From the NCBI GenBank assembly GCA_002368175.1, contig AP018172.1:2354001-2418000 (forward strand): a stretch of DNA of 64,000 nt, given 5' to 3'. Of this stretch, positions 42,985 through 52,219 are shown in pieces; the first letter of the stretch is position 1, and each line of letters begins with the position of its first letter. The position numbers and the translations under genes were made by a program. Under the pieces are notes generated by a model. That model was not told the origin of the DNA. It worked only from the letters and a program-made list of their open reading frames with translations, and searched no databases. This DNA comes from Calothrix sp. NIES-2098. Its GTDB lineage: Bacteria; Cyanobacteriota; Cyanobacteriia; Cyanobacteriales; Nostocaceae.

Positions 42985-43677
42985 CCTCTCAAGCTCTTTG
43001 AGTTCACTTTAGAAAACACGATTAATTACTTTCTCTCTCATTGGTAGGAGAGTATGTGTATAGTAGGTAGATTTTTCCGCGCTGATAGTTGTTAGCAAGG
43101 CTACTAATTTTTATATTTTTGCTGCCGCAGTCTGTATGACTGCAAATCTATGCCAGCAAAGCGTTTTCACCATCTTCTCCTATTATTTTCTATTGAAATA
43201 AATAAAAAAGCGATCGCTTTTTCAAACACAAAATTTGATTTTTTAGTTAAATTCGCTACTCTGTATGGGCTATTTTCTCTGTTTCCCCAAGCTATACAAC
43301 AGAGACCATATTTTGATAGGATTCACAAAATCAAATTCTCAATCAGTTTTGGCGATGGTGAACTAAAAGCGAACTCTACGGTAAAAGTCTTATACCTTAA
43401 TACTTGCAGATGACTTTGCTTGTAATAATTCTTTGCATAACCTGAGTTGCATATGCATCGCCACCTCAGCAATGTTTATTAGGTTTTCAAATCGCAATTT
43501 TTGGAAAAATAAATTTTAAGTATGTAATTATACTACAACCACTCTATTTACGTCTTATATCTAAAGATAGAGAATAATGGTTAACTAATTTTGGGAAATA
43601 TAACCTGAGGAGGGTTACTTCTTGGGTGTAGCCGCCCAAAAAACCTGCCTACTTATCTTTAGTGCAACCGAGGTCAG
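42985..43677. other. intergenic region without recognised gene
   Basis: This is about 690 bp. An 87-codon frame at 43150 has unlikely composition and I do not accept it. No hairpin or repeat of note is visible apart from a short gcagtc/gactgc dyad near 43125. Confidence 0.5.
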
Positions 43678-44703
43678 ATGTCGCAACCTTTAAATCCAGT
43701 CACCGAGTGGGAACAACGTCGTGATGAGGCAACAGGCTACTACAAACAAGGGAGATTTCAAGAATACCTGGCGCTAGCAACCGAAATTTTAATGCTAGCT
43801 CGCATCATCCCAGACAGAGCCAGAGAAGGTCATGCTTTGAACGACATTGGTTTAGCTCACCTCGGTTGCTCGCAACCACAAAGAGCATTAGAGTGTTTCC
43901 ACCAAGCGCTGGCGGTTGCGCAAGAATTTGGTAATCCGCGAGCTGAAGCAACAGCACTGAGCAATATCGGTTCTACCTACAGCCGTATAGGCAAGTTTGC
44001 CCAAGCCTTAGAGTCTTTTGACAAAGCGCTGCAAATTTTCCGCAAATTAGAAGATGCGCAAGGCGAAATTTCCACTCTCAATGATGTGGCTCTGATATAC
44101 ACCAGATTGGGAGAACCAAAACGAGCGCTGTTGCTGCAAAACCAGATTTTGACAATGCGCCGATTGCTAGGAGATTTTTCTGGTGAAGCAACTACATTCA
44201 ATGGCATTGGCTTTGCCTACAGCGCTTTGGGACAATACGAGCAAGCTCTAGAATATTTTCAAGCAGCATTACCAATTCAACGAGCTGTTAAAAGTTTAGT
44301 TGGTGAAGCAACTACCTTAAATAATATTGCTTCTGTCTACAGCGATTTAGGACAACCAAAACAAGCTCTATTAATCTACTACCAAGTGCTGTTAACACGT
44401 CGGGCGCTCAAGGATCGCGCTGGCGAAGCAACTACTTTAAACAACCTTGGTTTTACTTACAATAACTTGGCAAATCACTGGCAAGCGTTGAAATTATACA
44501 AGCAAGCTGTGGCAATTTATCAAGAATTGGGCGATCGCTTGGGAGAAAGCTCAACTTTATTAAATATGGGTAGCTTGTACGCCACCAGAAGACGCAAAAA
44601 ATTGGCGCTATCATGCTACCGCAACGCTCAAGAATTAGCCGCAGAAATCGAATATCAACCACTTGTGCAAAAGGTACAACAATTCATTGATGCATTGTCG
44701 TGA
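43678..44703 (+). CDS. TPR repeat protein
   Basis: The 341-residue protein is nearly all tetratricopeptide repeats of the 40-residue, kinesin-light-chain-like kind. About seven units share A-T-x-L-N-x-I-G-x-x-Y-x-x-L-G-x-x-x-x-A-L-x-x-Y/F, for example EATALSNIGSTYSRIGKFAQ and EATTLNNLGFTYNNLANHWQ. There is no signal peptide, membrane segment or catalytic domain. It is therefore a cytosolic protein-interaction scaffold; the partner is unknown. The gene stands alone and is followed by a strong intrinsic terminator. Confidence 0.85.
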   Translation: MSQPLNPVTEWEQRRDEATGYYKQGRFQEYLALATEILMLARIIPDRAREGHALNDIGLAHLGCSQPQRALECFHQALAVAQEFGNPRAEATALSNIGSTYSRIGKFAQALESFDKALQIFRKLEDAQGEISTLNDVALIYTRLGEPKRALLLQNQILTMRRLLGDFSGEATTFNGIGFAYSALGQYEQALEYFQAALPIQRAVKSLVGEATTLNNIASVYSDLGQPKQALLIYYQVLLTRRALKDRAGEATTLNNLGFTYNNLANHWQALKLYKQAVAIYQELGDRLGESSTLLNMGSLYATRRRKKLALSCYRNAQELAAEIEYQPLVQKVQQFIDALS

Positions 44704-44735
44704 TAGTAGCAGGCCGTGTAAATCGCATTAAAATC

Positions 44736-44777
44736 AAAAGTCCCTAAGAGTGCAGTAGCAACCTTGGGGACTTTTTT
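44736..44777 (+). terminator. intrinsic terminator of the TPR gene
   Basis: aaaagtccctaag (44736-44748) pairs with cttggggactttt (44763-44775), and a run of six T follows on the plus strand. Confidence 0.85.
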
Positions 44778-44825
44778 ATCTATGTAGCAGTGACTAGAAA
44801 TCTCTTGGTAAGAGATATGCGCTAA

Positions 44826-45338
44826 TTAGAAGCGATAACCTACTCCAGTTTGGAAACTAACAGCATCCGCATCACTATTTTTGTAGGCGTCAATACCCCA
44901 TTTAGCATCGCCATAGACCATCACGTTGTTCGCTACCTGTGATTCCGCACCTAAAGTAACTACAGGCGAATTTTGATTACCTAATGGTGTGTTCTTACCT
45001 TCATCGGTGACAAATGAGTAACCGCCACCGAAGTAGACGTTAGTATTTTTGGCAATGGGCGCATCATAAGTCACTATGGGCATAATTGCAGTGGCGTCAC
45101 CACCAAACAGAACCGAACCCCGAAGTGAAACAGGTGTTTTCGGCATAGCCACCCGTGCTTGGACATTACCACCAAATTGAGCATCATCATTTCCTTGTCC
45201 GCCACTGGTTGCACCCGCAGCAATACCAACACCTATATAATTGCTGTCAGTACCTGCTGGTTGAGCAGCAGCAATTCCAGCGGAGAGGACAATAGAAGAA
45301 ACAGCAAGTGCAGAAGCAGCCAAAGCTCTAAGTTTCAT
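44826..45338 (-). CDS. small outer-membrane beta-barrel protein
   Basis: A clear Sec signal peptide (MKLRALAASALAVSSIVLSAGIAAAQP) precedes about 145 residues of alternating, Gly-rich beta sequence (YIGVGIAAGAT, VQARVAMP, SLRGSVLFG, VYFGGGYSFV, VVTLGAESQV, VYGDAKWGI) ending in FQTGVGYRF. The C-terminal aromatic residue is the recognition mark for BAM-dependent insertion. At this length an eight-strand barrel of the OmpA/OprF-like (PF13505) kind fits. The role is probably structural or a small pore. It pairs functionally with the Omp85 protein in the window, although not adjacent. Confidence 0.8.
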   Translation of the reverse strand: MKLRALAASALAVSSIVLSAGIAAAQPAGTDSNYIGVGIAAGATSGGQGNDDAQFGGNVQARVAMPKTPVSLRGSVLFGGDATAIMPIVTYDAPIAKNTNVYFGGGYSFVTDEGKNTPLGNQNSPVVTLGAESQVANNVMVYGDAKWGIDAYKNSDADAVSFQTGVGYRF

Positions 45339-45574
45339 AATTTTATCAGTACTAGAATTCAGTGCGATCGATCTTCTCTAGTACTAGAATCATCTTTTTA
45401 AAAGATTTCACCCTCCTACATTGAGGTCATCCACATGGTTGAATTGTCATTCATTCTATTGGGTGAACACATCTCTAAAAATTGCTGATGCTATGAAGCG
45501 ATCGCTACTATAATTTAATGCGATATGGTAGCGATCGCTCCTGATATTAATATCAATATATTTGCTATAAATAA

Positions 45575-45744
45575 TATCATGTCCGGTTAAAGACTTGTTA
45601 TTGCAAACGAAGTGAAGCAATCGCAGAGTCCTTGTGATTGCTACTCTTCGAGAAGCCGCTGACGCTCCTTCGTCGCTAACGCGGCTACGCTCCACTCTGT
45701 TACGCTCGCAATGACATATCATAAGCAACTTGGCGGACATGATA
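45575..45744. mobile_element. MITE-like element, copy 2 (170 bp)
   Basis: Terminal inverted repeats tatcatgtccg (45575-45585) and cggacatgata (45734-45744) match those of 12400-12494 exactly. The interior has the shared gcaatcgca and attgctactc segments plus an extra ~70 bp of gctacgctcc-type repeat. A spurious 100-codon ORF (45456-45758) runs through it. The rest of 45339-45863 shows no gene. Confidence 0.7.
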
Positions 45745-45863
45745 GAAATTCTCGACATATCTGTCGCCTTCTTCTAAAGATATGAGACCAATTCTGTAAA
45801 AATTAGCGAGATTTAAAAAATCATAAATCCTGATTTTATCAGCGTTTTTATTTTGAATTGATA

Positions 45864-46547
45864 TTAGACTTTGTTAGCTAAATTCATCAACTGTTTAAAA
45901 TTAACCAGGTCGATAATATTATTTGTAGTGTCAATTTCAATCCAGCCTTTTTCATGCAACTTTTCCATGATTTTGCTAGTTTCTTCAACACTGATTTCTG
46001 TGACTTCTGCCAAATCTTTGAAAGGAATATTAAAAATTTCTCTTCCCCTCTCTGATTTTTGACCGTAACTTTCACCTAAACTAACTAGAGTCTGAGCTAG
46101 TTTGACTGCTGGTGGTGAAGAACGCATTTGCAAGCGCAGGTTGATTTGTCGCAATCGGCGCACCATCAGCTGTAGCATTCGGTGATGTAAATGCGGGTCT
46201 TTAAATAAAATTTGAATAAAACGCTCTCTAGAAACACTCAGTAATTTTACAGGTGAAAGCGCAATCACATCTGTTGAGCGTGGCGATTCATCTAAAACAG
46301 CCATTTCTCCAAAAAAATCGCCTCGGCCTAAAATTGCTAGAGCCACAAAATTATCGCCGGATGTGCGTCGGACTTTGACCCAACCAGAAACTACAAAATA
46401 AACTGCATTACCCCAAGCATCTTCCATCAAAACAGCTCGTTCAGCAGGGTACTCGTGGTCAATTGCAACATTCAGCAGCCACTCTAAAGTTTGGGGATTG
46501 GCTGTACTGAGTAGGGGGAAAAGTTCACTAAAAACCTCAGTCTGCAT
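45864..46547 (-). CDS. CRP/FNR family transcriptional regulator
   Basis: This is a cyclic-nucleotide-binding fold (residues about 15-130) with the phosphate-binding-cassette region GRGDFFGEMAVLDESPRSTDVIAL, close to the GE-R-T pattern of cAMP-binding members. A long dimerisation helix (RMLQLMVRRLRQINLRL) and a C-terminal winged HTH (NIPFKDLAEVTEISVEETSKIMEKLHEKGWIEID) follow. The 227-residue length is typical. The residues fit binding of cAMP or a related nucleotide, as for SyCRP1 and AnCrpA/AnCrpB, but I cannot tell the orthologue. It is not NtcA: the HTH recognition helix differs. Targets are unknown. Confidence 0.82.
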   Translation of the reverse strand: MQTEVFSELFPLLSTANPQTLEWLLNVAIDHEYPAERAVLMEDAWGNAVYFVVSGWVKVRRTSGDNFVALAILGRGDFFGEMAVLDESPRSTDVIALSPVKLLSVSRERFIQILFKDPHLHHRMLQLMVRRLRQINLRLQMRSSPPAVKLAQTLVSLGESYGQKSERGREIFNIPFKDLAEVTEISVEETSKIMEKLHEKGWIEIDTTNNIIDLVNFKQLMNLANKV

Positions 46548-46746
46548 GAAATATCTGCAAAAAATTGATTTAGGAGGAGAAAATTAGGTCAGCTATTATA
46601 TGTTTTATAACCGCAATCATTGGCTGAATACGGTAGTAAAATAGTTACAAATTAATTAAGAATTTTCAGCTTTTTAGGTCTGATATTCTAGTACAACATA
46701 ACAATTATGTCTGAGATCGCAATCAGCGGTTTTACTGACAGATAAG

Positions 46747-48021
46747 TTATTTAATGTTTTTTGTTAGCTGGCTATCCCTACTCAAGACATTGAGCTGTTT
46801 GTCTAAGTTTTCCACTAGTTGACCTAGGGAAAGGACAGCATTTAATTGTTCAGATTGCAAATTCGGATTGAGCAGCAGCCGTTGTTCTAGTTCGTGCAAC
46901 TTGAGGCTGAGTTGTTGGGTGATAACTAAAGTATCGTGGCTTAACCGATGCAACTGTTGCTGTTGATAAAACTTTAATGCTGCTCCTCGTAATACTTGTA
47001 GTGTTGCTTCTTCACCATAAATCCCAGGCATAACTCGTAAGCGTAACAACAAACTGTTATTTTGATATAACCATTCCTTCTCTACCTGCTTGGGTTCAGT
47101 AAATGTGGCGATAGGTAGACCAGTAAATTGCTTGAATTCATTGATTACGTCTTGGAAAACCGCAAGCGGTAAATTTTCGATCGCTGACTGCAAGACTCCA
47201 TTATCACTCCAGAGTATTCTGCCTTGGTCATGCTGTCTTTCCAAATACAAGCGACCAATTCCCCCAACCAAAACTCTACCTAATAACTCTTTTAGTAATT
47301 TCTTTGATGGTAGCGTTGCTAAAACTTCAATCGAGCTTAATGTCTCTGGAATTTCCACTGGCAAAACAGTTAAACTACTTGAAAGTAGTACCTCAGTCGT
47401 CCGTTCCTCTTCACTCTTGTCAACAGAGGTAGCTGTGGTAGTTCTAGAAACGCTATTTGAATTGAGGATGGGAGATAAATCTGCTTGTGAATCGGACGCT
47501 GGCAAAACTTCTTGTTGCTCGTCACTCACTGAAGCTTGCCGATCTAAATTAGAGTAGTTATTGTCAGAGGAACTTTGGCGATCGCTCGCCGGAACTGACG
47601 TGTTTTTTGAGTTACTACCTACTTTTGCGCGATGTGTTTGTTTTTTCTCTGAAGAGTAAGTGCTTTTGTGGTTGAGGTAGGCTGAGAGGGTATGTTGGTG
47701 AACATTGCCTGTAATTGGCTCACTCACCATCTTGTAATTAATATAAGACAAAATACGAGTAACATAATCTAATGCCTCGCTGTCTTGTGGATTAACCATA
47801 CCTAATACAAGCTGATTGCCTTTTAACTTCAAGGGCAAAATTTGGTGGTAAAGGCAAGCCTCTAAAGGCAAGATAGTATCAATTAACGAAAATATTTGCT
47901 CGCGATCGCTAAGTGATTCCTTGGGAGTATTGGGTTCTGGCTCTCCTGCCAGCGGAGTTTCATTTGACACTGGTAGCTCAGTTTCTTCGTTATCAGTAAT
48001 TTTGCCCTCGGAAGATAACAT
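46747..48021 (-). CDS. GspE/PilB N-terminal-domain protein without ATPase domain
   Basis: Three parts are visible in 424 residues. Residues about 41-117 (SLIDTILPLEACLYHQILPLKL ... NPQDSEALDYVTRILSY) match the T2SSE_N (PF05157) domain found at the N-terminus of type II secretion and type IV pilus ATPases. A Ser-rich linker (118-230) follows, and residues about 235-350 (LLKELLGRVLVGGIGRLYLERQHDQGRILWSDNGVLQ) resemble the domain that precedes the ATPase core in PilB. The protein then ends in a coiled coil, with no Walker A or B. It may regulate a pilus motor or bind c-di-GMP. The upstream region has an NtcA-type promoter. Confidence 0.65.
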   Translation of the reverse strand: MLSSEGKITDNEETELPVSNETPLAGEPEPNTPKESLSDREQIFSLIDTILPLEACLYHQILPLKLKGNQLVLGMVNPQDSEALDYVTRILSYINYKMVSEPITGNVHQHTLSAYLNHKSTYSSEKKQTHRAKVGSNSKNTSVPASDRQSSSDNNYSNLDRQASVSDEQQEVLPASDSQADLSPILNSNSVSRTTTATSVDKSEEERTTEVLLSSSLTVLPVEIPETLSSIEVLATLPSKKLLKELLGRVLVGGIGRLYLERQHDQGRILWSDNGVLQSAIENLPLAVFQDVINEFKQFTGLPIATFTEPKQVEKEWLYQNNSLLLRLRVMPGIYGEEATLQVLRGAALKFYQQQQLHRLSHDTLVITQQLSLKLHELEQRLLLNPNLQSEQLNAVLSLGQLVENLDKQLNVLSRDSQLTKNIK

Positions 48022-48052
48022 ACGCTTATAATATTTGCTTTATTTACTTCTA

Positions 48053-48095
48053 ATTCTATTGTGCTTCTCAACTAGTGGGTAGTAAATAAAGATAC
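48053..48095 (-). promoter_or_regulatory. NtcA-type promoter of the GspE-N protein gene
   Basis: Reading the minus strand: GTATCTTTATTTAC (48095-48082) is GTA-N8-TAC, then 23 nt, then TAGAAT (48058-48053), the TAN3T form of -10 box. This is the canonical NtcA-activated layout (N22-24). It would start transcription near 48046, about 25 nt ahead of the ATG at 48021. Confidence 0.6.
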
Positions 48096-48293
48096 ATTCT
48101 TATATTGTGAGATGTTTAATTATATACCAAGATTTAGAAGGAAAATCCAGGATTGTGGATTTGGGATTTCTCCCCAATCCAAAATCTATAACATCAAATT
48201 TTGAACATTTCTGTTCCATACCTGAAAAAACTGACCCCTAATTTGAGGCTGCTCTGAGTACATCAGTAAATCTACTATAGTCACAGTCGAATT

Positions 48294-49493
48294 TTATTGC
48301 TCCTGAGTTCTCAAACTTTGAGCTACAAGATAGACTTTTGTCCATTCACCCAAAACCTGATGGGTTTTGAGTTTTAATTCTTTCGCTGTGGCTTCAATGG
48401 AGTTGCCAGCTTTGCGCAAATCCAAAACCTGCCGTCCTAATTGAGTCACTTGTTCGTAGAGTTGCTGCCATTGGTTTTGTGTTAGCCCTAGGTTGTGTTC
48501 TTGCAAAGAAATTGCTAGCCAGTTTTCCACCAATTCTGGCTTACCTTTGAGCGCAAAAACACGTACAGCGTGATAGCTAATTTTTTCCCGCAGACGATAC
48601 ACTTCCTTAATCTGCTTCTTCAATCTTTTGGCGATTTCATCTTGGGACTTACCTTGCAGATATAGTCGCAGCCACTCTACGGCTTCTGTACCGAGGTTTT
48701 CTTGTAAATATTCTTCAAATTCTTTTTGTACAGCTTGGCGCAATACTTGTTGCTCTTCTAGTTCCTGTGCTTCTTGATATTCTGCGATCGCCTGGCTATC
48801 AACCAAGTTAACTCTATTGTCGCTATCATCCGTGAGAATTTCTTCGGAAACTAGCCTAATCAAGTCGCTGCTGGGGACTTGAGTTAAGCCACCGCGTTGA
48901 GTCCGCCGCAGATAGTTGACAAAGCGGTAAACCAACAAGGGCTGATTGCGTACCGGACGCAAGCAGTATTCTTCGATGCTGGCAAACAGTAGAGTATCTC
49001 GTAACCGCCGATCGGTGGTAATTTCAGCGATACACGCCATTTGGTCTTGAATGTAGTTATCGCTTTGCAGTAATTCTTGGATGATTTCTTGTAATACATC
49101 CATGACACTGCGTTGGCGATCGCGGCTCAGAGAAACCCAAGTCTGAATTTTATTCCGCAATGTCATCAAGCTGGCTAGCCGAGTTATTAGGTTGCGATAA
49201 GCACGTTCTCGTGCTATGCCCAAGTAACGTTGCAGTAAAATCCGGTAACGATATTCCATCGCTTGCTTGGCAATCTCCAGTTCCTTGGGGTTGAGCAAAT
49301 CAAACCGTTGGAAGTCACGTCCTAACAACCAAAGAATAATACTTTCTTTAGCTGCGGCGCTTTGTTCTGGACACTCCGCCACTAGACGTTTTCGCCAATA
49401 TTGCGCCAGTTTTTCTGCTTCCGTTACCATAGCGAGATTGCGCTCCTCGAAACCCTGTTTTAAAGTTTGCATCACAACCCCCATTTGTCGCAT
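48294..49493 (-). CDS. HetZ-related sigma-region-4-like regulator
   Basis: The 399-residue helical protein lacks membrane segments and carries two sigma-region-4-like HTH stretches: residues about 274-315 (WLRLYLQGKSQDEIAKRL ... VYRLREKISYHAVRVF) and about 352-392 (LGRQVLDLRKAGNSIEATAKEL ... VLGEWTKVYLVA). This two-HTH layout with NLGLTQNQWQQLYEQ between them is that of the cyanobacterial HetZ family; HetZ itself (about 400 residues) is needed for early heterocyst differentiation. I cannot be sure whether this is HetZ or a paralogue, because its usual partner patU is not next to it. The start may be 49472 (ATG after GGGGG). A GTA-N8-TAC box lies at 49736-49749. Confidence 0.55.
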   Translation of the reverse strand: MRQMGVVMQTLKQGFEERNLAMVTEAEKLAQYWRKRLVAECPEQSAAAKESIILWLLGRDFQRFDLLNPKELEIAKQAMEYRYRILLQRYLGIARERAYRNLITRLASLMTLRNKIQTWVSLSRDRQRSVMDVLQEIIQELLQSDNYIQDQMACIAEITTDRRLRDTLLFASIEEYCLRPVRNQPLLVYRFVNYLRRTQRGGLTQVPSSDLIRLVSEEILTDDSDNRVNLVDSQAIAEYQEAQELEEQQVLRQAVQKEFEEYLQENLGTEAVEWLRLYLQGKSQDEIAKRLKKQIKEVYRLREKISYHAVRVFALKGKPELVENWLAISLQEHNLGLTQNQWQQLYEQVTQLGRQVLDLRKAGNSIEATAKELKLKTHQVLGEWTKVYLVAQSLRTQEQ

Positions 49494-50497
49494 TTAAACT
49501 TATTAACTGGCAGCTGCCCCTAAATTATCTTCTTGATGAAGACTTTTGAGTGATTCCACTTTTATTACGTCTGAAATGCCTAAACTTATGCAGAAATTAT
49601 CCCTTGCTAGTCTGAACTTTTAATCTGCAAGTACTGGAAACCCCTTTCGCTAAGGCATTTTTCTCAATTTTGCATATTTTAAATTTTTGTAAACTTATGC
49701 ATTCACAACTCAGAAAAGCAGCCTGACCAGTTTAAGTAAATTAGAATACACTCATACTGTATAGGGGTTTAGGAAAGCAGGCATTTTGCATTTGCCCAAA
49801 AAGAGTAAATATAATTCACCTCAATCCAGACGTAGTTTGATTCATATAAGTTTCACTCCTCTAGAATTTATTTGGCGAGCATCTCAACATTTTTTTAACC
49901 ACCCTCAACATTTTTGCAAAATTGTTTACATTCGAGACAAGACATACGACCTTATTCTGAAAAGTCGGCTGAAAATTTCATAGTACCCATCAGGGTAATA
50001 TGTTGATCTAAGTTTTCAATTGTTTACATAAATGGAGATTTGATGGAAAGCCGACGATAAACTTTATCCTTGCTGGGTGGAGTTTTTCTCTAGGTTCTAC
50101 GGCTTCCCATTTCAATGCTTGATAAATATTACATTTTGTTTCTTAGCTAAGACATGAGGAACTGCGAAAAATCCTCTAGACTTTCCTCATCTGCTTAAAG
50201 CGCTTGTTAAGTAATTGCCAAATTTACCTGGGTTTACCACTAAACGTGTTAAATGTGAGATAATTACTCGTGAATCAAGCCTAAAAACATCTCATAAGTC
50301 TATATTTATTTGCTTTTTGTAGACACTTAAAAGTTGACTACGAGGTAATTAATCATCCCGTATCTTGAAATCAAAAGCGTAGACATGCAATTGCGTCTTG
50401 CCAATAATTCATTGCCAAGGCGCACAAATAAATGATTGATTTCTAGTGTGGGTTTAAGACTTTGGACTGTTTATCAAATATCCAATTAACCTAAAAT
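49494..50497. other. 1-kb intergenic region without recognised gene
   Basis: This is the 5' region of the HetZ-related gene and the 3' flank of ccmK4. A GTAAATTAGAATAC box (49736-49749) has NtcA symmetry, but no good TAN3T follows at 22-24 bp. A 65-codon frame at 49786 starts with TTG and has no coding look. The length of the region suits a long leader or an undetected small RNA, but I cannot point to one. Confidence 0.5.
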
Positions 50498-50848
50498 CTA
50501 ACGTCCATTCGACGATCTGATAATTGGGTTTTCTACAGATTCTCTATACTGTTGAACTGCTTCAGTGTAACCAATTGGCAGAACCGCTTCAACGTTTTCA
50601 TGAGGTCTGGGGATAATGACCCAAGATTCCAGAGTACCACCATGAACATTTTCCGCAGCTTCCACACCAGCCGCCATAGCGGTCTTGACTTCAGAAACAT
50701 CACCACGAATATTGACTGTAAAACGAGCGCTACCCACCCGAATATAACCAACTAGGGTAACTCGACCTGCTTTTACCATTGCATCTGCTGCTGCTAACAC
50801 AGCAGGAAAACCCTTAGTCTCTAGCGATCCAACTGCCTGTAATGACAT
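50498..50848 (-). CDS. ccmK4: carboxysome shell protein CcmK4
   Basis: This is a single BMC domain of about 116 residues forming hexameric shell tiles. AVGSLETKGFPAVLAAADAMVKAGRVTLVGYIRVGSARFTVNIRGDVSEVKTAMAAG is the BMC core, and WVIIPRPHENVEAVLPIGY is the C-terminal strand. The ETxGFP, GYIRxGSARFT and IPRPHENV segments match CcmK4 of the satellite ccmK3-ccmK4 locus, not CcmK1/K2 of the main ccm operon. It is transcribed after ccmK3 with an 85-bp gap. The main carboxysome genes (ccmLMN, rbcLS) are not in this window, as is usual for this locus. Confidence 0.92.
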   Translation of the reverse strand: MSLQAVGSLETKGFPAVLAAADAMVKAGRVTLVGYIRVGSARFTVNIRGDVSEVKTAMAAGVEAAENVHGGTLESWVIIPRPHENVEAVLPIGYTEAVQQYRESVENPIIRSSNGR

Positions 50849-50933
50849 TAGAAATCTCCTGTATGAATAAACTGAGGTGGCGCTACAAGTTAATTGTACG
50901 AAGCTTCGCTACAAATTTTAATGGCGAACTTGC

Positions 50934-51245
50934 TTAGAAGATACGGAAAGGTTCTGATTCTTCAGTGAAGTGGATAGGTAGAATGGTTTCCACATTTTCC
51001 GGAGGATTGGGAACTATATAATGCGTGATGACTGTACCAGTCTTTACTTGTTCTCCAGCAGCAATTCCTGCTTCAACTGCTCTTTTGACTTCAGCAACAT
51101 GACCTCTAACTGCGACTAATAACCGAGCGCTTTCCGCTTGACCATAATACACCAGCGTGACTGCGGCAGATTTTACCATTGCATCTGCTGCTGCCAACAC
51201 TGAAGGAAAACCTAAAGTTTCAATTACGCCAACCGCCATTGGCAT
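50934..51245 (-). CDS. ccmK3: carboxysome shell protein CcmK3
   Basis: This is a BMC-domain protein of 103 residues. AVGVIETLGFPSVLAAADAMVKSAAVTLVYYGQAESARLLVAVRGHVAEVKRAVEAG and HYIVPNPPENVETILPIHFTEESEPF follow the CcmK3 pattern; VYYxxAE and IVPNPPENV separate it from CcmK4 next door. CcmK3 does not form homohexamers on its own in studied species but joins CcmK4 in heterohexamers, which explains why the two genes are paired. The pore-lining loop is altered (QAESAR), consistent with that family. Ribosome sequence AGGAGAG precedes the ATG at 51245. Confidence 0.9.
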   Translation of the reverse strand: MPMAVGVIETLGFPSVLAAADAMVKSAAVTLVYYGQAESARLLVAVRGHVAEVKRAVEAGIAAGEQVKTGTVITHYIVPNPPENVETILPIHFTEESEPFRIF

Positions 51246-52219
51246 GGCTTAACTCTCCTGAGTAAAGGATAAGTGATATTAATTGTACGAGGCTTTAGTC
51301 CCAATTTTGAAGTTTTACTCAATTTTCTTGGATGGTATTTAGCGGGCATACCAACAGCGATCGCGTTGCAACGCTACGTACAATCATCACTGCTGGTTTG
51401 CCAGAATTGGGATGATATTATCTAATTTTTATTTATTGAAGGAAAATTGCTGAGATTGCAATCAAAATGAACCAATATCGAATATCGATCGTATCTTTTG
51501 CAGTTGAGAGCTTTTCTCCAACTCTGCGATGCGTTCCATTCGCCGCAGATTCCAGTCATCGTTAGAGTCAGCTATGGCGAATCAAGGGTCTAAGATTTTT
51601 TAGCGATCGCATCTGTTGTCGCACTTAGACTGAAGTAATAGAACATTAGCATGATTCCAAATGCTTGCGCCACGGACTGTCTCGGCATCGTGACAAAGAG
51701 CGTAAGTATTACAATAGGTTACACTAGTGAATCTGGGATCAAAATGACTGCATAATATAAATTGATAAGTCGTTAAACTCAGTAGATAGACTTAAATCAA
51801 CCTAAAATGCCTTGTAGGCTGAAAATCCTTCTACTATATGCCCTCTAGGTTGAAAGAATGCTGAGTGCGAAGTAAAGAGTAATTAATTAAGTAGAAAGGC
51901 GTAAGCAACAGCATTATGTAACGAAGATTACATTTGCTCAAAACCCTCTTTCCTGACGCCCTCTGCCTTAACTCAACGATCAATATTCACGCCGACCTAA
52001 CTTATTCTCCTTGTCCCTTTTCTATGCACGGTGATGAGGATGCTGATCTTAGGGTTGGGCATTGGGCATTTGTCAAGAGTCAACAGTCAATAGTCAACAG
52101 TTATTTCTTTTCTCCCCTGCTCCCTGCCGCAATTCCCTCTCTCCACCAATAAATTTGATTTTGTACGACTAAATTAATAATTCATATTTGCATATAAATA
52201 TTTCTTTGGGATTAAAACA
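51246..52219. other. intergenic region ahead of ccmK3 and the DUF2808 gene
   Basis: This is about 970 bp. It includes the divergent promoters, a long-loop dyad (caaccta/taggttg near 51799-51854) and, from 52048 to 52135, heptamer repeats. I recognise no gene; the 72-codon frame at 51934 runs through these repeats. Confidence 0.5.
52072..52102. repeat. short tandem heptamer repeat (agtcaac)
   Basis: Four to five imperfect copies of agtcaac/agtcaat lie end to end, preceded by ttgggca repeats. They are STRR-type sequence. Confidence 0.6.

Noticed and set aside
43150..43413. 87-codon plus-strand ORF between the SDR and TPR genes
   Set aside because: AT-rich, no ribosome site, no recognisable pattern of a protein family.
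45456..45758. 100-codon minus-strand ORF
   Set aside because: It runs through the MITE copy and interspersed repeats; composition is that of the repeat.
49736..49749. Second NtcA promoter upstream of the HetZ-related gene
   Set aside because: The GTA-N8-TAC box is present, but no TAN3T -10 box follows at 22-24 bp in either direction, and the bare motif is expected by chance several times in this window.
49786..49983. 65-codon ORF in the 1-kb gap upstream of the HetZ-related gene
   Set aside because: TTG start without a ribosome site and unlikely composition.
51934..52152. 72-codon ORF ahead of the DUF2808 gene
   Set aside because: Most of it is heptamer repeat sequence.
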